Shown in pieces: positions 1 to 6,818 of a stretch of 18,608 nucleotides of DNA. Made by a program: the position numbers and the translations under genes. Under the pieces are notes generated by a model, which was given only the letters and a program-made list of their open reading frames with translations, ran no database searches and had not been told where the DNA came from. The stretch lies in assembly GCF_900544955.1 (NCBI RefSeq), contig NZ_UQXD01000045.1, positions 1 through 18,608 of the forward strand, read 5' to 3'. Numbering within the stretch: the stretch's first letter is position 1; the number at the start of each line of letters is the position of its first letter. This DNA comes from an uncultured Oscillibacter sp. Its GTDB lineage: Bacteria; Bacillota; Clostridia; Oscillospirales; Oscillospiraceae.

Positions 1-2
1 AC

Positions 3-344
3 CGGCCCATGTTTCGGCGGTCCGTGATGGAGCGGCGGTGCGTGATTCCCACCACGGGGTTTTATGAATGGGGGCCGGATGAGGAGGGGAAGAAGCGGAA
101 ATATCGCTTTAACCTACCAGGTACCCGGGTGCTGTACCTGGCTGGATTGTGGAACAACTTTGCCGGGGAGCCAAAGTGCGTGATCCTGACCACGGCGGCC
201 AACAGGTCCATGGAGGGCATCCACGACCGCATGCCGGTGGTGCTGCGGTGGGAGGAGCTGCGGGCATGGGTGCGGGACAGCGGCCGCGCCATGGAGATTT
301 TGCACCGGGTGCCGCCGGAACTGGAGATGGCTGCGGTGATATAG
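3..344 (+). CDS. SRAP-domain (YedK/HMCES-like) protein, 5' end missing
   Basis: This is the C-terminal part of an SOS-response-associated peptidase (SRAP) family protein, which forms a protective thiazolidine crosslink with abasic sites in single-stranded DNA. The frame is open to the window edge, so the gene starts upstream and the catalytic Cys2 is not visible; the first ATG (position 9) is an internal methionine. Visible family signatures are the RRCVIPTTGFYEW block, containing the conserved glutamate, followed by a YLAGLW strand and the IHDRMPVVL block with the conserved histidine. The frame ends at a TAG at 342-344. A six-pair hairpin (352-369) without a T-run follows, and the strong bidirectional terminator at 431-468 probably ends the transcript. 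The family call is confident; partner genes lie outside the window. Confidence 0.9.
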   Translation, partial: RPMFRRSVMERRCVIPTTGFYEWGPDEEGKKRKYRFNLPGTRVLYLAGLWNNFAGEPKCVILTTAANRSMEGIHDRMPVVLRWEELRAWVRDSGRAMEILHRVPPELEMAAVI

Positions 345-430
345 TAGAAACAACCGGGGCATTCCGGTTCCAGCAAGCGGCTCACAGGTATAAAAACAGG
401 GTGTGTACTTTTGTGTGTACCAGGCCAAGC

Positions 431-468
431 AAAAAAACCGCAGAGCCTTTTGGCTCTGCGGTTTTTTT
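431..468. terminator. Bidirectional intrinsic terminator between SRAP gene and tRNA-Leu
   Basis: A perfect 17-bp inverted repeat (431-447 and 452-468) surrounds a four-base loop. Its outer seven pairs are an A-run on the left and a T-run on the right, so it reads as a rho-independent terminator in both directions. On the minus strand it begins two bases after the encoded CCA of the tRNA; on the plus strand it follows the SRAP stop codon. Confidence 0.93.
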
Positions 469-470
469 GC

Positions 471-556
471 TGGTGCCGGTGGTGGGACTCGAACCCACAC
501 GGTGTCGCCACCAACGGATTTTGAGTCCGTCACGTCTACCATTCCATCACACCGGC
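471..556 (-). tRNA. tRNA-Leu (anticodon CAA, reads UUG), CCA encoded
   Basis: Read on the minus strand, this is a class II tRNA. The 7-bp acceptor stem is GCCGGTG (556-550) paired with CACCGGC (481-475), with discriminator A at 474 and a genome-encoded CCA at 473-471. The anticodon stem ACGGA/TCCGT closes a CTCAAAA loop, giving anticodon CAA. A long variable arm (TGGTGGCGACACC) and the T-arm GGGTTCGAGTCCC follow. The long variable arm and the anticodon together identify leucine. A promoter lies at 571-599 and the terminator abuts the 3' end, so this is a single-tRNA transcription unit. Confidence 0.95.
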
Positions 557-570
557 AGGAATGCTCATTT

Positions 571-599
571 ATTATACAAGAAGCAAAAGCAAAATTCAA
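571..599 (-). promoter_or_regulatory. Sigma-A type promoter of tRNA-Leu
   Basis: On the minus strand, a -35 TTGAAT (599-594) is followed by a 17-base spacer and a perfect -10 TATAAT (576-571). The predicted start near 564 lies only about 8 bases before the mature tRNA 5' end at 556, as expected for a stable-RNA gene. Confidence 0.85.
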
Positions 600-741
600 G
601 AGCGGATTTTGCTTTCCGCCTCAAAAATGAACAGACCGTAAAATGCGGACGGAAAATCCGAAGAAAGTCTACCCAAAGCGGCGGAAACGTGCTATCATAC
701 ATTCGTTAAAATGCAGACTTTTTTGGAAAGGGGAGAGGGCG

Positions 742-2106
742 ATGGGGCGGCGTTTGCGGGGATTGGCGCTGTGCGGCATGCTGGTGCTCTGCGCCCTGCT
801 GGCCTCCGGCTGCAGCGGGTCCGTCAAGCTGACCTTCAACCCTCAGGAGCTGTACGGCCTGCCCAAGCTACCGGCCAAGTACACGGAGCTCAACGACCAG
901 ATCAACGAGATCATCAAGGGCGGCGCGGAGTATGCCGCGCCCATCGCGGGGGCGAACATCCAGTCCGTGCAGCTGCGGGACCTGGACGGCGACGGCCGGG
1001 AGGAGGCGCTGGCCTTTTTCCGCAATGCCGCCGACGAAAAGCCGCTGAAAATCTACATCTTCACCGCCTCCGGCGACACCTATGAGCAGACGGCGGTGAT
1101 CGAGGGCAGCGGCACCTCCATTTACAGCATCGCCTACAACGACCTGGACGGCGACGGCCGGACGGAGCTGGTGGTGGGCTGGCGGGTCAGCACGGAGCTG
1201 CAGGTGCTGGCGGTGTACGCCCTGCGGGCCGACGGGCCCACGGAGCTGATCCGCACGGACTACGTGCGCTACGGCATCGCGGACCTGGACCAGAACCAGC
1301 GCCAGGAGTTGGTGGTCCTCCGCTCCCTGCCCGACGGGGAGGGCTGTGCGGACTACTACGACTGGCAGGACGGGGGCCTGACAGCCCGCTCCTCCGCCCG
1401 CATCTCCATGACCATGGCGGAGCTGAGCCAGCAGGGCCGGCTCACCCGGGGCACGCTGCGGGGCGGCGAGCCCGCCCTCTTCATCACCGGCGTGGTGGAG
1501 TCCGCCCAGACCATCACCGACATTTTGGCCGTGCGCAACGGAGAGCTGAGCAACATTGTCCTCTCCGCCGCCACCGGCGTCTCTATGGAGACGGCGATGT
1601 TCCGCTCCCTCTACCCCACGGACATCAACGGCGACGGGCTGACGGAGGTGCCCAAGCCCGCCTACCTCCCCACCTGGGACGACGCCAGCGACTCCTACCA
1701 GCGCATCGACTGGAACAGCTACGATATCGACGGCGCGGCGGAGACCGTGATGAGCACCTACCACGACATGGAGGACGGCTGGTACTTCCAGCTGCCGGAG
1801 GCCTGGTTCGACCAGATTTTGGTGAGCCGCTCCCTGGCGCCGGACGAGGCCGCCGTCACCTTTTACATCCGGGGCGGCCAGGGCCAGGCGCCGGAGCCCT
1901 TTTTGCGGATCATCGCCATCACCGGCGCCAGCCGGGAGACCCGGGCGGTGCGGGGCGGCCGCTTCAACCTCATCCGCAAGGCGGAGACCATCTACGTGGC
2001 GGAGCTGCTGGAGGCCAACGAGACCTGGAGCAGCGGCGTGACGGAGGATGAGGTCCGGGCGGCCTTCAGCCTGATCGCCACGGAGTGGGTGGAAGGCGAG
2101 AACTGA
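742..2106 (+). CDS. Lipoprotein with FG-GAP/VCBS-like DxDxDG repeats
   Basis: This predicted 454-residue exported lipoprotein has a basic start (MGRRLRG), a hydrophobic segment to about residue 20 and a lipobox LASGC with the lipidated cysteine at residue 24. The mature part contains repeated Ca-binding-like loops of FG-GAP/VCBS type: DLDGDGREE near residue 80, DLDGDGRTE near 134, a degenerate DLDQNQRQE at 181 and DINGDG near 294, each before a hydrophobic strand, which suggests a partial beta-propeller. The ATG at 742 was chosen because GGAAAGGGGAGAGG lies just upstream and the signal peptide starts there; an in-frame ATG at 643 would add 33 residues that ruin the signal peptide. The response regulator starts 18 bases after the stop, so they are probably co-transcribed. 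The protein may be an envelope sensor or accessory of the two-component system (inference). No convincing promoter was seen in 600-741. Confidence 0.85.
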   Translation: MGRRLRGLALCGMLVLCALLASGCSGSVKLTFNPQELYGLPKLPAKYTELNDQINEIIKGGAEYAAPIAGANIQSVQLRDLDGDGREEALAFFRNAADEKPLKIYIFTASGDTYEQTAVIEGSGTSIYSIAYNDLDGDGRTELVVGWRVSTELQVLAVYALRADGPTELIRTDYVRYGIADLDQNQRQELVVLRSLPDGEGCADYYDWQDGGLTARSSARISMTMAELSQQGRLTRGTLRGGEPALFITGVVESAQTITDILAVRNGELSNIVLSAATGVSMETAMFRSLYPTDINGDGLTEVPKPAYLPTWDDASDSYQRIDWNSYDIDGAAETVMSTYHDMEDGWYFQLPEAWFDQILVSRSLAPDEAAVTFYIRGGQGQAPEPFLRIIAITGASRETRAVRGGRFNLIRKAETIYVAELLEANETWSSGVTEDEVRAAFSLIATEWVEGEN

Positions 2107-2124
2107 GAGGAGAGGATTTGAGCC

Positions 2125-2811
2125 ATGAGAAAGGTATTGGTGCTGGAGGACGAATCCAGCATCCGCAGCTTTATTGTCATCAATCTGCGCCGGGCGGGTT
2201 ACGACGTCATTGAGGCGGAGACCGGCGAGGAGGCGCTGGAGCGCCTGAAAGAAAACCCCAATACCAAGGTGGCGCTCCTGGATATCATGCTGCCCGGCAT
2301 CGACGGCTTTGAGGTCTGCCGCCGCATCCGGGCCACCAACACGAAGATCGGCATCATCATGCTCACCGCCCGCTCTCAGGAGATGGACAAGGTGACGGGC
2401 TTGATGACCGGCGCCGACGACTATGTGACCAAGCCCTTCTCCCCGGCAGAGCTCACCGCCCGGGTGGACGCCCTGTTCCGCCGGGCCGGCGGGGAGGAGC
2501 CCGCCCAGACTGGGGAAATCCGCCAGGACCCCTTCCTGCTGAATACCCGGAACCGGACCCTGGAGAAAAACGGCCAGCGGATCAAGCTGACCCAGGTGGA
2601 GTACTCCATCATGAAGGTGTTTATGGAAAACCCGGGAAAGGCCCTGTCCCGGGAGGAGATCCTGGACATGGTGTGGGGCCGGGACTACTTCGGGGAGTTG
2701 AAAATCGTGGATGTGAACATCCGCCGCCTCCGCCTGAAGATCGAGGACAACGTGCAAAACCCTATGTACATTACAACGGTATGGGGGTACGGGTACAAGT
2801 GGGGCTTTTGA
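2125..2811 (+). CDS. OmpR/PhoB-family response regulator
   Basis: This 228-residue two-component response regulator has an N-terminal receiver domain (about 1-120). It shows acidic residues at 9-10, phosphoacceptor Asp53 in LLDIMLPGIDG, Thr81 in MLTAR, Tyr100 and Lys103 in the DDYVTKPF motif. A C-terminal winged-helix DNA-binding domain (about 130-228) ends in the family-typical YITTVWGYGYKW. The start ATG follows GAGAGGAGAGG at 2105-2115. It should be phosphorylated by the kinase encoded at 3842-5290, from which it is separated by the EcsC-like gene. The last 51 coding bases recur as a diverged copy at 2979-3032 beyond a hairpin-train insert, so this 3' end has been duplicated. The regulon is unknown. 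Confidence 0.97.
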   Translation: MRKVLVLEDESSIRSFIVINLRRAGYDVIEAETGEEALERLKENPNTKVALLDIMLPGIDGFEVCRRIRATNTKIGIIMLTARSQEMDKVTGLMTGADDYVTKPFSPAELTARVDALFRRAGGEEPAQTGEIRQDPFLLNTRNRTLEKNGQRIKLTQVEYSIMKVFMENPGKALSREEILDMVWGRDYFGELKIVDVNIRRLRLKIEDNVQNPMYITTVWGYGYKWGF

Positions 2812-2812
2812 G
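2754..2812 (+). repeat. Direct repeat copy A: 3' end of the response-regulator gene
   Basis: This 59-base stretch, covering the last 17 codons plus stop of the response regulator, matches 2975-3033 at 53 of 59 positions with a constant 221-base offset. Four of the five coding-region differences from the GTATGG codons onward are synonymous third-position transitions, and the fifth gives Gly versus Ser. Both copies therefore look as though they evolved as coding sequence. Copy A has GTG where copy B has the ATG start of the EcsC-like gene. Confidence 0.92.
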
Positions 2813-2974
2813 CAGCATTCGCTCCGGCACGTTGTGCGCCGCTCCGCGGAGCGGCGCACAACGGAAGGCGTGTACAAGCGGTTTGCGGAGCAAACCCTTG
2901 GCGCAAGGCGGAATTTATTTCCGCCGCGCAGTTACAACCAAAAGGGCTCCCGCTCCGCCTGCGGAGCGGGAAGG
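2813..2974. repeat. Hairpin-train element 1 (between repeat copies)
   Basis: This 162-base non-coding insert is made of consecutive inverted repeats: a 34-bp perfect palindrome at 2830-2863; CAAG(c)GGTTTGC/GCAAACCCTTG at 2875-2900; a small CCTTG/CAAGG hairpin at 2896-2908; GGCGGAA/TTCCGCC at 2907-2925; and TCCCGCTCCGC/GCGGAGCGGGA at 2948-2971. Linkers GGCGTG (2867), ACCCTTGG (2894), AGTT (2930) and AAAAGGGCTCCCG (2940) recur in the same order in the element at 7701-7831. Frames through it are open but have no independent start or protein-like composition. Its origin is unknown; a small mobile or REP-like structured element is inferred. Confidence 0.75.
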
Positions 2975-3033
2975 GCAAACCCCTATGTACATTACAACGG
3001 TATGGGGATACGGATATAAATGGAGCTTTTGAG
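2975..3033 (+). repeat. Direct repeat copy B: response-regulator 3' end, overlapping EcsC start
   Basis: This is the diverged second copy of 2754-2812. Translated in the regulator frame it still reads TPMYITTVWGYGYKWSF and stop. The EcsC-like start codon (3020-3022) is embedded in it, in the AAATGG of the Lys-Trp codons. The ancestral layout was therefore probably a regulator whose last codons overlapped the next gene's start. Confidence 0.9.
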
Positions 3034-3820
3034 TGCGGACCGGCCGTGGCGGCAGGAGTACCGCCGTCTCTGGCAGCAGGAGCGGCGCTTTTTGGCGGAG
3101 AACCGCCGTCCCCGGCGGGATGCGCTGGGGGAGCGGTTGGAGGCCCATGTGCCCCGGCAGCTGGCCGGGACCCTCCACGGCGCCTTTGTGCGGGCCTTTG
3201 CCCTGGTGTTTGAAAAGGGCGAGGGCGTGGTCCAGTGGGCCGGGCGGCAGCAGGCCCGGGAGCAGGCGTACCTGGTCCGGAGCTGCCAGGCGGACCTGCG
3301 GGGGGACCGGCGGTCCCTGCGGGCCTTTTCCAGAGCCGCCGCGGCGGCGGGCCGGGGAAGCGTGCTCCAGGCCGGGGCCCAGGGCGTGGGCCTGGGGCTG
3401 CTGGGCATCGGCTTGCCGGACATCCCCCTCTTCACGCTGACGCTGCTCAAAGGCGTCCGGGAGACGGCGGTGAGCTTCGGCTACTCCGGCCAGGGCCCGG
3501 CGGAGCAGGTGTTCACCCTGCGGCTCATCGGGACGGCCCTCACCCAGGGGGAGGAGCTGGAGGCGGGAAACCGGGCGCTGAACCGCTTTATCCAGGAGGG
3601 CGCCTGGCCGGAGCCGCCGGACGCGGACCGGGCGCTGGAGGACACGGCCCGGCGCCTCTCCCAGGCGATGCTCCACTGGAAGTTTTTGCAGGGCATCCCG
3701 GTGGCGGGGGCCCTGGGCGGCGCCTGGGACGCGGTGCTTCTCAGCCGGGTCCAGCGGTACGCCGCCATCAAATACGGCCGTCGTTTTCTCATCGACCGGA
3801 AGCTGGGCCGTGATCTTTAA
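3020..3820 (+). CDS. EcsC-family protein
   Basis: This 266-residue protein of the EcsC family takes its name from the third gene of the Bacillus ecs locus, whose biochemical role is unclear. The hallmark is the segment GLLGIGLPDIPLFTLTLLKG followed by VRETAVSFGYS at about residues 129-160. Elsewhere it is charged and helical, with hydrophobic patches (FVRAFALVF; the Ala/Gly-rich stretch before the hallmark) suggesting membrane association. The ATG at 3020 sits inside duplicated regulator sequence and has only a weak upstream GGGGA, consistent with an origin by translational coupling to the regulator stop. It lies between a response regulator and its kinase, so a role in the same envelope response is likely but unproven. 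Its stop is 21 bases before the kinase start. Confidence 0.88.
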   Translation: MELLSADRPWRQEYRRLWQQERRFLAENRRPRRDALGERLEAHVPRQLAGTLHGAFVRAFALVFEKGEGVVQWAGRQQAREQAYLVRSCQADLRGDRRSLRAFSRAAAAAGRGSVLQAGAQGVGLGLLGIGLPDIPLFTLTLLKGVRETAVSFGYSGQGPAEQVFTLRLIGTALTQGEELEAGNRALNRFIQEGAWPEPPDADRALEDTARRLSQAMLHWKFLQGIPVAGALGGAWDAVLLSRVQRYAAIKYGRRFLIDRKLGRDL

Positions 3821-3841
3821 AAAGAGCAGAGGTGAGGCTTC

Positions 3842-5290
3842 GTGGCCGAGGAGGAGAAAAACGGAAAATGGAAGGTGCTCCAGCTGCGGGGCCTGCGCCA
3901 GCGGTGGATTTTCAACACCGTGACGCCGGTTTTGGTCCTGTTGGTGCTGATTGTGGTGCTCTTCTCCACCGGCGTTTCCAGCTACTACTACCGCTCTATG
4001 GAGGACGGGCTGACCAAGCAAGTCCAGGCCCAGGCCGGGGCCTTCAACGACTATTTCATGGACAACGGCTATACCAGCTACTACCAGAAGGCAGTCCAGT
4101 CCACCACGGACTTTGAGGACAAGAACACCATCGAGATGCAGTTCATCTCCAGCAACGGCCGCATCCAAATCTCCTCCGCCTCCAACCTCCGGGCGGGTAC
4201 CGCCCCGGGGACCTCCGACATCACCCAGGCCATCGCCCAAAACGACACGGCGGCGTTCCGGGGCAGGGACGCGGAGACCGGGGAGAATATCCTGTCGGTG
4301 TCCCATCCGCTGACCTCCAACGGCAAGGTGGTGGGGGTGATGCGGCTGGTGACCTCCCTCCAGGCGGTGAACCGCCAGGTGATGCTGGCGGTGCTGGCCA
4401 TCTGCCTCATCGCCGCGCTGTCGCTGTCCCTGGTGGTCATCTCCAACCTGCTGTTCATCAACAACGTGGTGGAGCCGGTGGCGGTGGTGACGGAGGCGGC
4501 CAAGCGCATCTCCGCCGGGGGCTACGGCTTCCAGATTGAGAAGAAGTACACCGACGAGCTGGGGGAGCTGGTGGACAACATCAACAGCATGTCCCTCAAA
4601 ATCGGGCAGAACGAGAAAATGAAGAGCGAATTCATCTCCTCTGTCTCCCATGAGCTGCGGACCCCCCTCACCGCCATCAGCGGCTGGGGCGAGACCATCC
4701 TGGAGGACCCCACCGGCGACCCGGTGCAGGTGCGCCGGGGCATCCGCATCATCCTCAACGAGTCCCGCCGTCTGGCCACCATGGTGGAGGAGCTGCTCTC
4801 CTTCTCCCGGATGGAGGATGGCCGCTTCACCCTGCGCATGGAGCAGGTGGATCTTCAGGCGGAGTTTGAGGACGCCATCTTCACCTACCGGGAGCTGTTC
4901 CGGCAGGAGGGGATCGAGCTGGAATACCAGGCGGGGGACGAGGAGCTGCCCCCCATCCCCGGCGACCCGGAGCGGCTGAAGCAGGTGTTTTGCAACGTGC
5001 TGGACAACGCCGCCAAGCATGGCGGCGCCGGCAAGCGCATCGCCGCCTCCGTGAGCAGGGAGGGGGAGAGCCAGGTGGTCCGGGTCCGGGACTACGGCCC
5101 CGGCATCCCCGAGGGGGAGCTGCCCTTCGTGAAGCAGAAGTTTTACAAGGGCTCCTCCAAGGCCCGGGGCAGCGGCATCGGCCTGGCGGTGTGCGACGAG
5201 ATCATCAACCTCCACGGCGGCACCTTCGCCATCGGCAACGCCGAGGGCGGCGGCGCCGTGGTCACCATCCGGCTGCCGGAAAAAGAATGA
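3842..5290 (+). CDS. Membrane sensor histidine kinase
   Basis: This 482-residue transmembrane histidine kinase is predicted to phosphorylate the regulator at 2125-2811. TM1 is about 28-47, an extracytoplasmic sensor region about 48-175 (PAS/Cache-like length), TM2 about 179-207, followed by a HAMP linker about 208-258. HisKA carries the phosphoacceptor His270 in SSVSHELRTPL. The ATP-binding domain has an N-box with Asn385 and Asn389, a G1 motif DYGPGIP (417-423) and a G2 motif GSGIGLAV (443-450). The start is a GTG preceded by GAGGTGAGG; the next in-frame methionine would remove TM1. It closes the lipoprotein-regulator-EcsC-kinase operon; no terminator is obvious before the promoter at 5309. 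Confidence 0.95.
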   Translation: MAEEEKNGKWKVLQLRGLRQRWIFNTVTPVLVLLVLIVVLFSTGVSSYYYRSMEDGLTKQVQAQAGAFNDYFMDNGYTSYYQKAVQSTTDFEDKNTIEMQFISSNGRIQISSASNLRAGTAPGTSDITQAIAQNDTAAFRGRDAETGENILSVSHPLTSNGKVVGVMRLVTSLQAVNRQVMLAVLAICLIAALSLSLVVISNLLFINNVVEPVAVVTEAAKRISAGGYGFQIEKKYTDELGELVDNINSMSLKIGQNEKMKSEFISSVSHELRTPLTAISGWGETILEDPTGDPVQVRRGIRIILNESRRLATMVEELLSFSRMEDGRFTLRMEQVDLQAEFEDAIFTYRELFRQEGIELEYQAGDEELPPIPGDPERLKQVFCNVLDNAAKHGGAGKRIAASVSREGESQVVRVRDYGPGIPEGELPFVKQKFYKGSSKARGSGIGLAVCDEIINLHGGTFAIGNAEGGGAVVTIRLPEKE

Positions 5291-5308
5291 GAAAAGTAGA
5301 ACAAACGT

Positions 5309-5337
5309 TTGATTTTTGCAGACGGATGTGATAGAAT
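5309..5337 (+). promoter_or_regulatory. Extended -10 promoter for the DUF1385 operon
   Basis: A -35 TTGATT (5309-5314), 17-base spacer and -10 TAGAAT (5332-5337) with an upstream TG at 5329-5330 form an extended -10 promoter. The predicted start, near 5344, is about 17 bases before the ATG at 5361, leaving room for the AAAGGAAA ribosome site. Confidence 0.7.
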
Positions 5338-5360
5338 CCCAATCATAGAAAGGAAACTCC

Positions 5361-6332
5361 ATGGCAGAGAACAATTCCTGCGCCTTCCGCACCAGCATCG
5401 GCGGACAGGCGCTCATCGAGGGTATTTTGATGCGGGGGCCGGAGAAACAGGCCATCGTGGTCCGGGACCAGGAGGGCAACCTGGTGGAAAAGACGGAGGA
5501 CCTGAAGTTCATCCGGGACCGCTATCCGATTCTGGGGGTGCCCCTGATCCGGGGCACCGTGAACTTTCTGGACTCCATGGTAAACGGGGTCAAGGCGCTG
5601 ATGTACTCCGCGGACTTCTATCCCGACGAGGCGGCGTCCCAGCCCTCCAAATGGGAGCTGTGGCTGGAAAAGCACCTGTCCAGCAAGAAGATGGAGAGCG
5701 CCCTGGTGACGCTGGCGGTGGTGCTGGGCGTGGGCATGAGCGTGTTTTTGTTCATGGTGCTGCCCACTTTCCTCACCGGCGGGCTGCTGCACTTCTTCCC
5801 TGGCTTCCCCCTGTGGGGGCGGAATCTGGTGGAGGGCGTCCTGAAAATCGTGATCTTCCTGCTGTATCTGGTCTTCTGCTCCAAGCAGAAGGACATCTAC
5901 CGGGTGTTTCAGTACCATGGGGCGGAGCACAAGACCATTTTCTGCTATGAGGCGGGCTTGCCGCTGACGGTGGAGAACGTCCGCGCCCAGCCCCGGCACC
6001 ATCCCCGCTGCGGCACCAGCTTCCTCTTTGTGGTGATCTTTGTGTCCATCCTCTTCTCCGGCGTGGTGTTCGGCATCTGGCCCATCACCAACGTCTGGCT
6101 GCGGACGGCGGTGCATCTGCTGCTGCTGCCGCTGGTGGTGGGCGTCACCTACGAGTTCAACCGCTGGGTGGGCCGCCACGTCCAGGAAAACCGCCTGGCC
6201 CAGATTCTGACGGCGCCGGGCCTCTGGATGCAGAACTTCACCACCAACGAGCCGGAGGACCCCATGATCGAGTGTGCCATCCGGTCGCTGGAGCTGGTCC
6301 TGCCCTCGGAAAAGGGCAAGGACGCCTGGTAA
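5361..6332 (+). CDS. DUF1385 family integral membrane protein (YqhQ-like)
   Basis: This 323-residue polytopic membrane protein belongs to the DUF1385 family, function unknown. Family features seen are the N-terminal GGQALIEGILMRGP (14-27), the PLIRG and NFLDSM segment (61-73), the FQYHGAEHKTI motif (183-193) and HPRCGTSF (214-221), whose conserved His, Glu and Cys suggest a metal site or active site. Hydrophobic segments lie at about 113-137, 158-174, 220-240 and 247-263. The start ATG follows AAAGGAAA and the promoter at 5309-5337. In many Clostridia this gene sits next to prmC (and prfA), and here prmC follows after one small gene. Confidence 0.92.
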   Translation: MAENNSCAFRTSIGGQALIEGILMRGPEKQAIVVRDQEGNLVEKTEDLKFIRDRYPILGVPLIRGTVNFLDSMVNGVKALMYSADFYPDEAASQPSKWELWLEKHLSSKKMESALVTLAVVLGVGMSVFLFMVLPTFLTGGLLHFFPGFPLWGRNLVEGVLKIVIFLLYLVFCSKQKDIYRVFQYHGAEHKTIFCYEAGLPLTVENVRAQPRHHPRCGTSFLFVVIFVSILFSGVVFGIWPITNVWLRTAVHLLLLPLVVGVTYEFNRWVGRHVQENRLAQILTAPGLWMQNFTTNEPEDPMIECAIRSLELVLPSEKGKDAW

Positions 6333-6353
6333 TCGCACGGAGGGAGGGGTTCC

Positions 6354-6818
6354 ATGGGCTTTTTCGACCGCTTTCGCAGGCGGCCGCCCACGCTGGCGGA
6401 GGACATTCCAAAGGCGGCGGACTGGCTGCGGGCCGCCATGGCCTCCTCCGGCTACCGGCTGGACGGCACGCTGGAGAGCTTCCGGGAGCTGGACCGCTTT
6501 TTTGAGGAGCAGCAGCGGCCGGGCGGGCTTTTGGACGGCCGGGTGGGAAACAAGCTCTTTGCCATCGGCAGCTACATGGGCCAGGTGCTGACGGAGCGGC
6601 TGGGCGGCGCCTGGGAGACCGACGACGCGGATCCTCAGGGGGAGATCAACGCCGCCGTCCGGCTGCCGGACGGCACCCTCTGCTGGCCGGTGCAGCGGGC
6701 CATGAAGCGATATCGCAACGGCCCGGAGGACAGCCTGTATGCCTACGGCCGCTTCCTGGAGGCGCCCCCAAAAAATGAAGAAATCATCAACGGAGCGTAT
6801 CATGGCCATCACATATAA
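6354..6818 (+). CDS. Small uncharacterised protein upstream of prmC
   Basis: This predicted 154-residue cytoplasmic protein has no family I can name with certainty. It starts MGFFDRFRRRPPTL and contains a GSYMGQVLTERLGGAW motif (about residues 72-87), then WPVQRAMKRYRNGPEDSLYAYGRFL (about 115-139). This pattern (GxYxG, LGGxW, then a conserved Lys/Arg-Asn-Gly-x-Glu/Asp-Asp-Ser-Leu block) occurs in small DUF3806-like proteins, a tentative comparison only. A good ribosome site (GGAGGGAGGGG) precedes the ATG. Its 3' end overlaps the prmC start by 17 bases, so the two are translated from the same message. No signal peptide or membrane segment is seen. Confidence 0.75.
   Translation: MGFFDRFRRRPPTLAEDIPKAADWLRAAMASSGYRLDGTLESFRELDRFFEEQQRPGGLLDGRVGNKLFAIGSYMGQVLTERLGGAWETDDADPQGEINAAVRLPDGTLCWPVQRAMKRYRNGPEDSLYAYGRFLEAPPKNEEIINGAYHGHHI

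Noticed and set aside
403..630. Forward frame of 75 residues over the tRNA-Leu
   Set aside because: It reads through the terminator and antisense to the tRNA; the RNA features explain the sequence.
2813..2974. Integron attC site or transposon ends for the hairpin-train elements
   Set aside because: No paired attC-type core sites, no integrase or transposase gene nearby and no terminal inverted repeats bounding the whole insert.
2673..3032. A 119-residue forward frame and others crossing the response-regulator/EcsC junction
   Set aside because: They pass through hairpin-train element 1 and repeat copies in changing frames; the translated palindromes (such as CAAPRSGAQR) are the structure itself read as protein.
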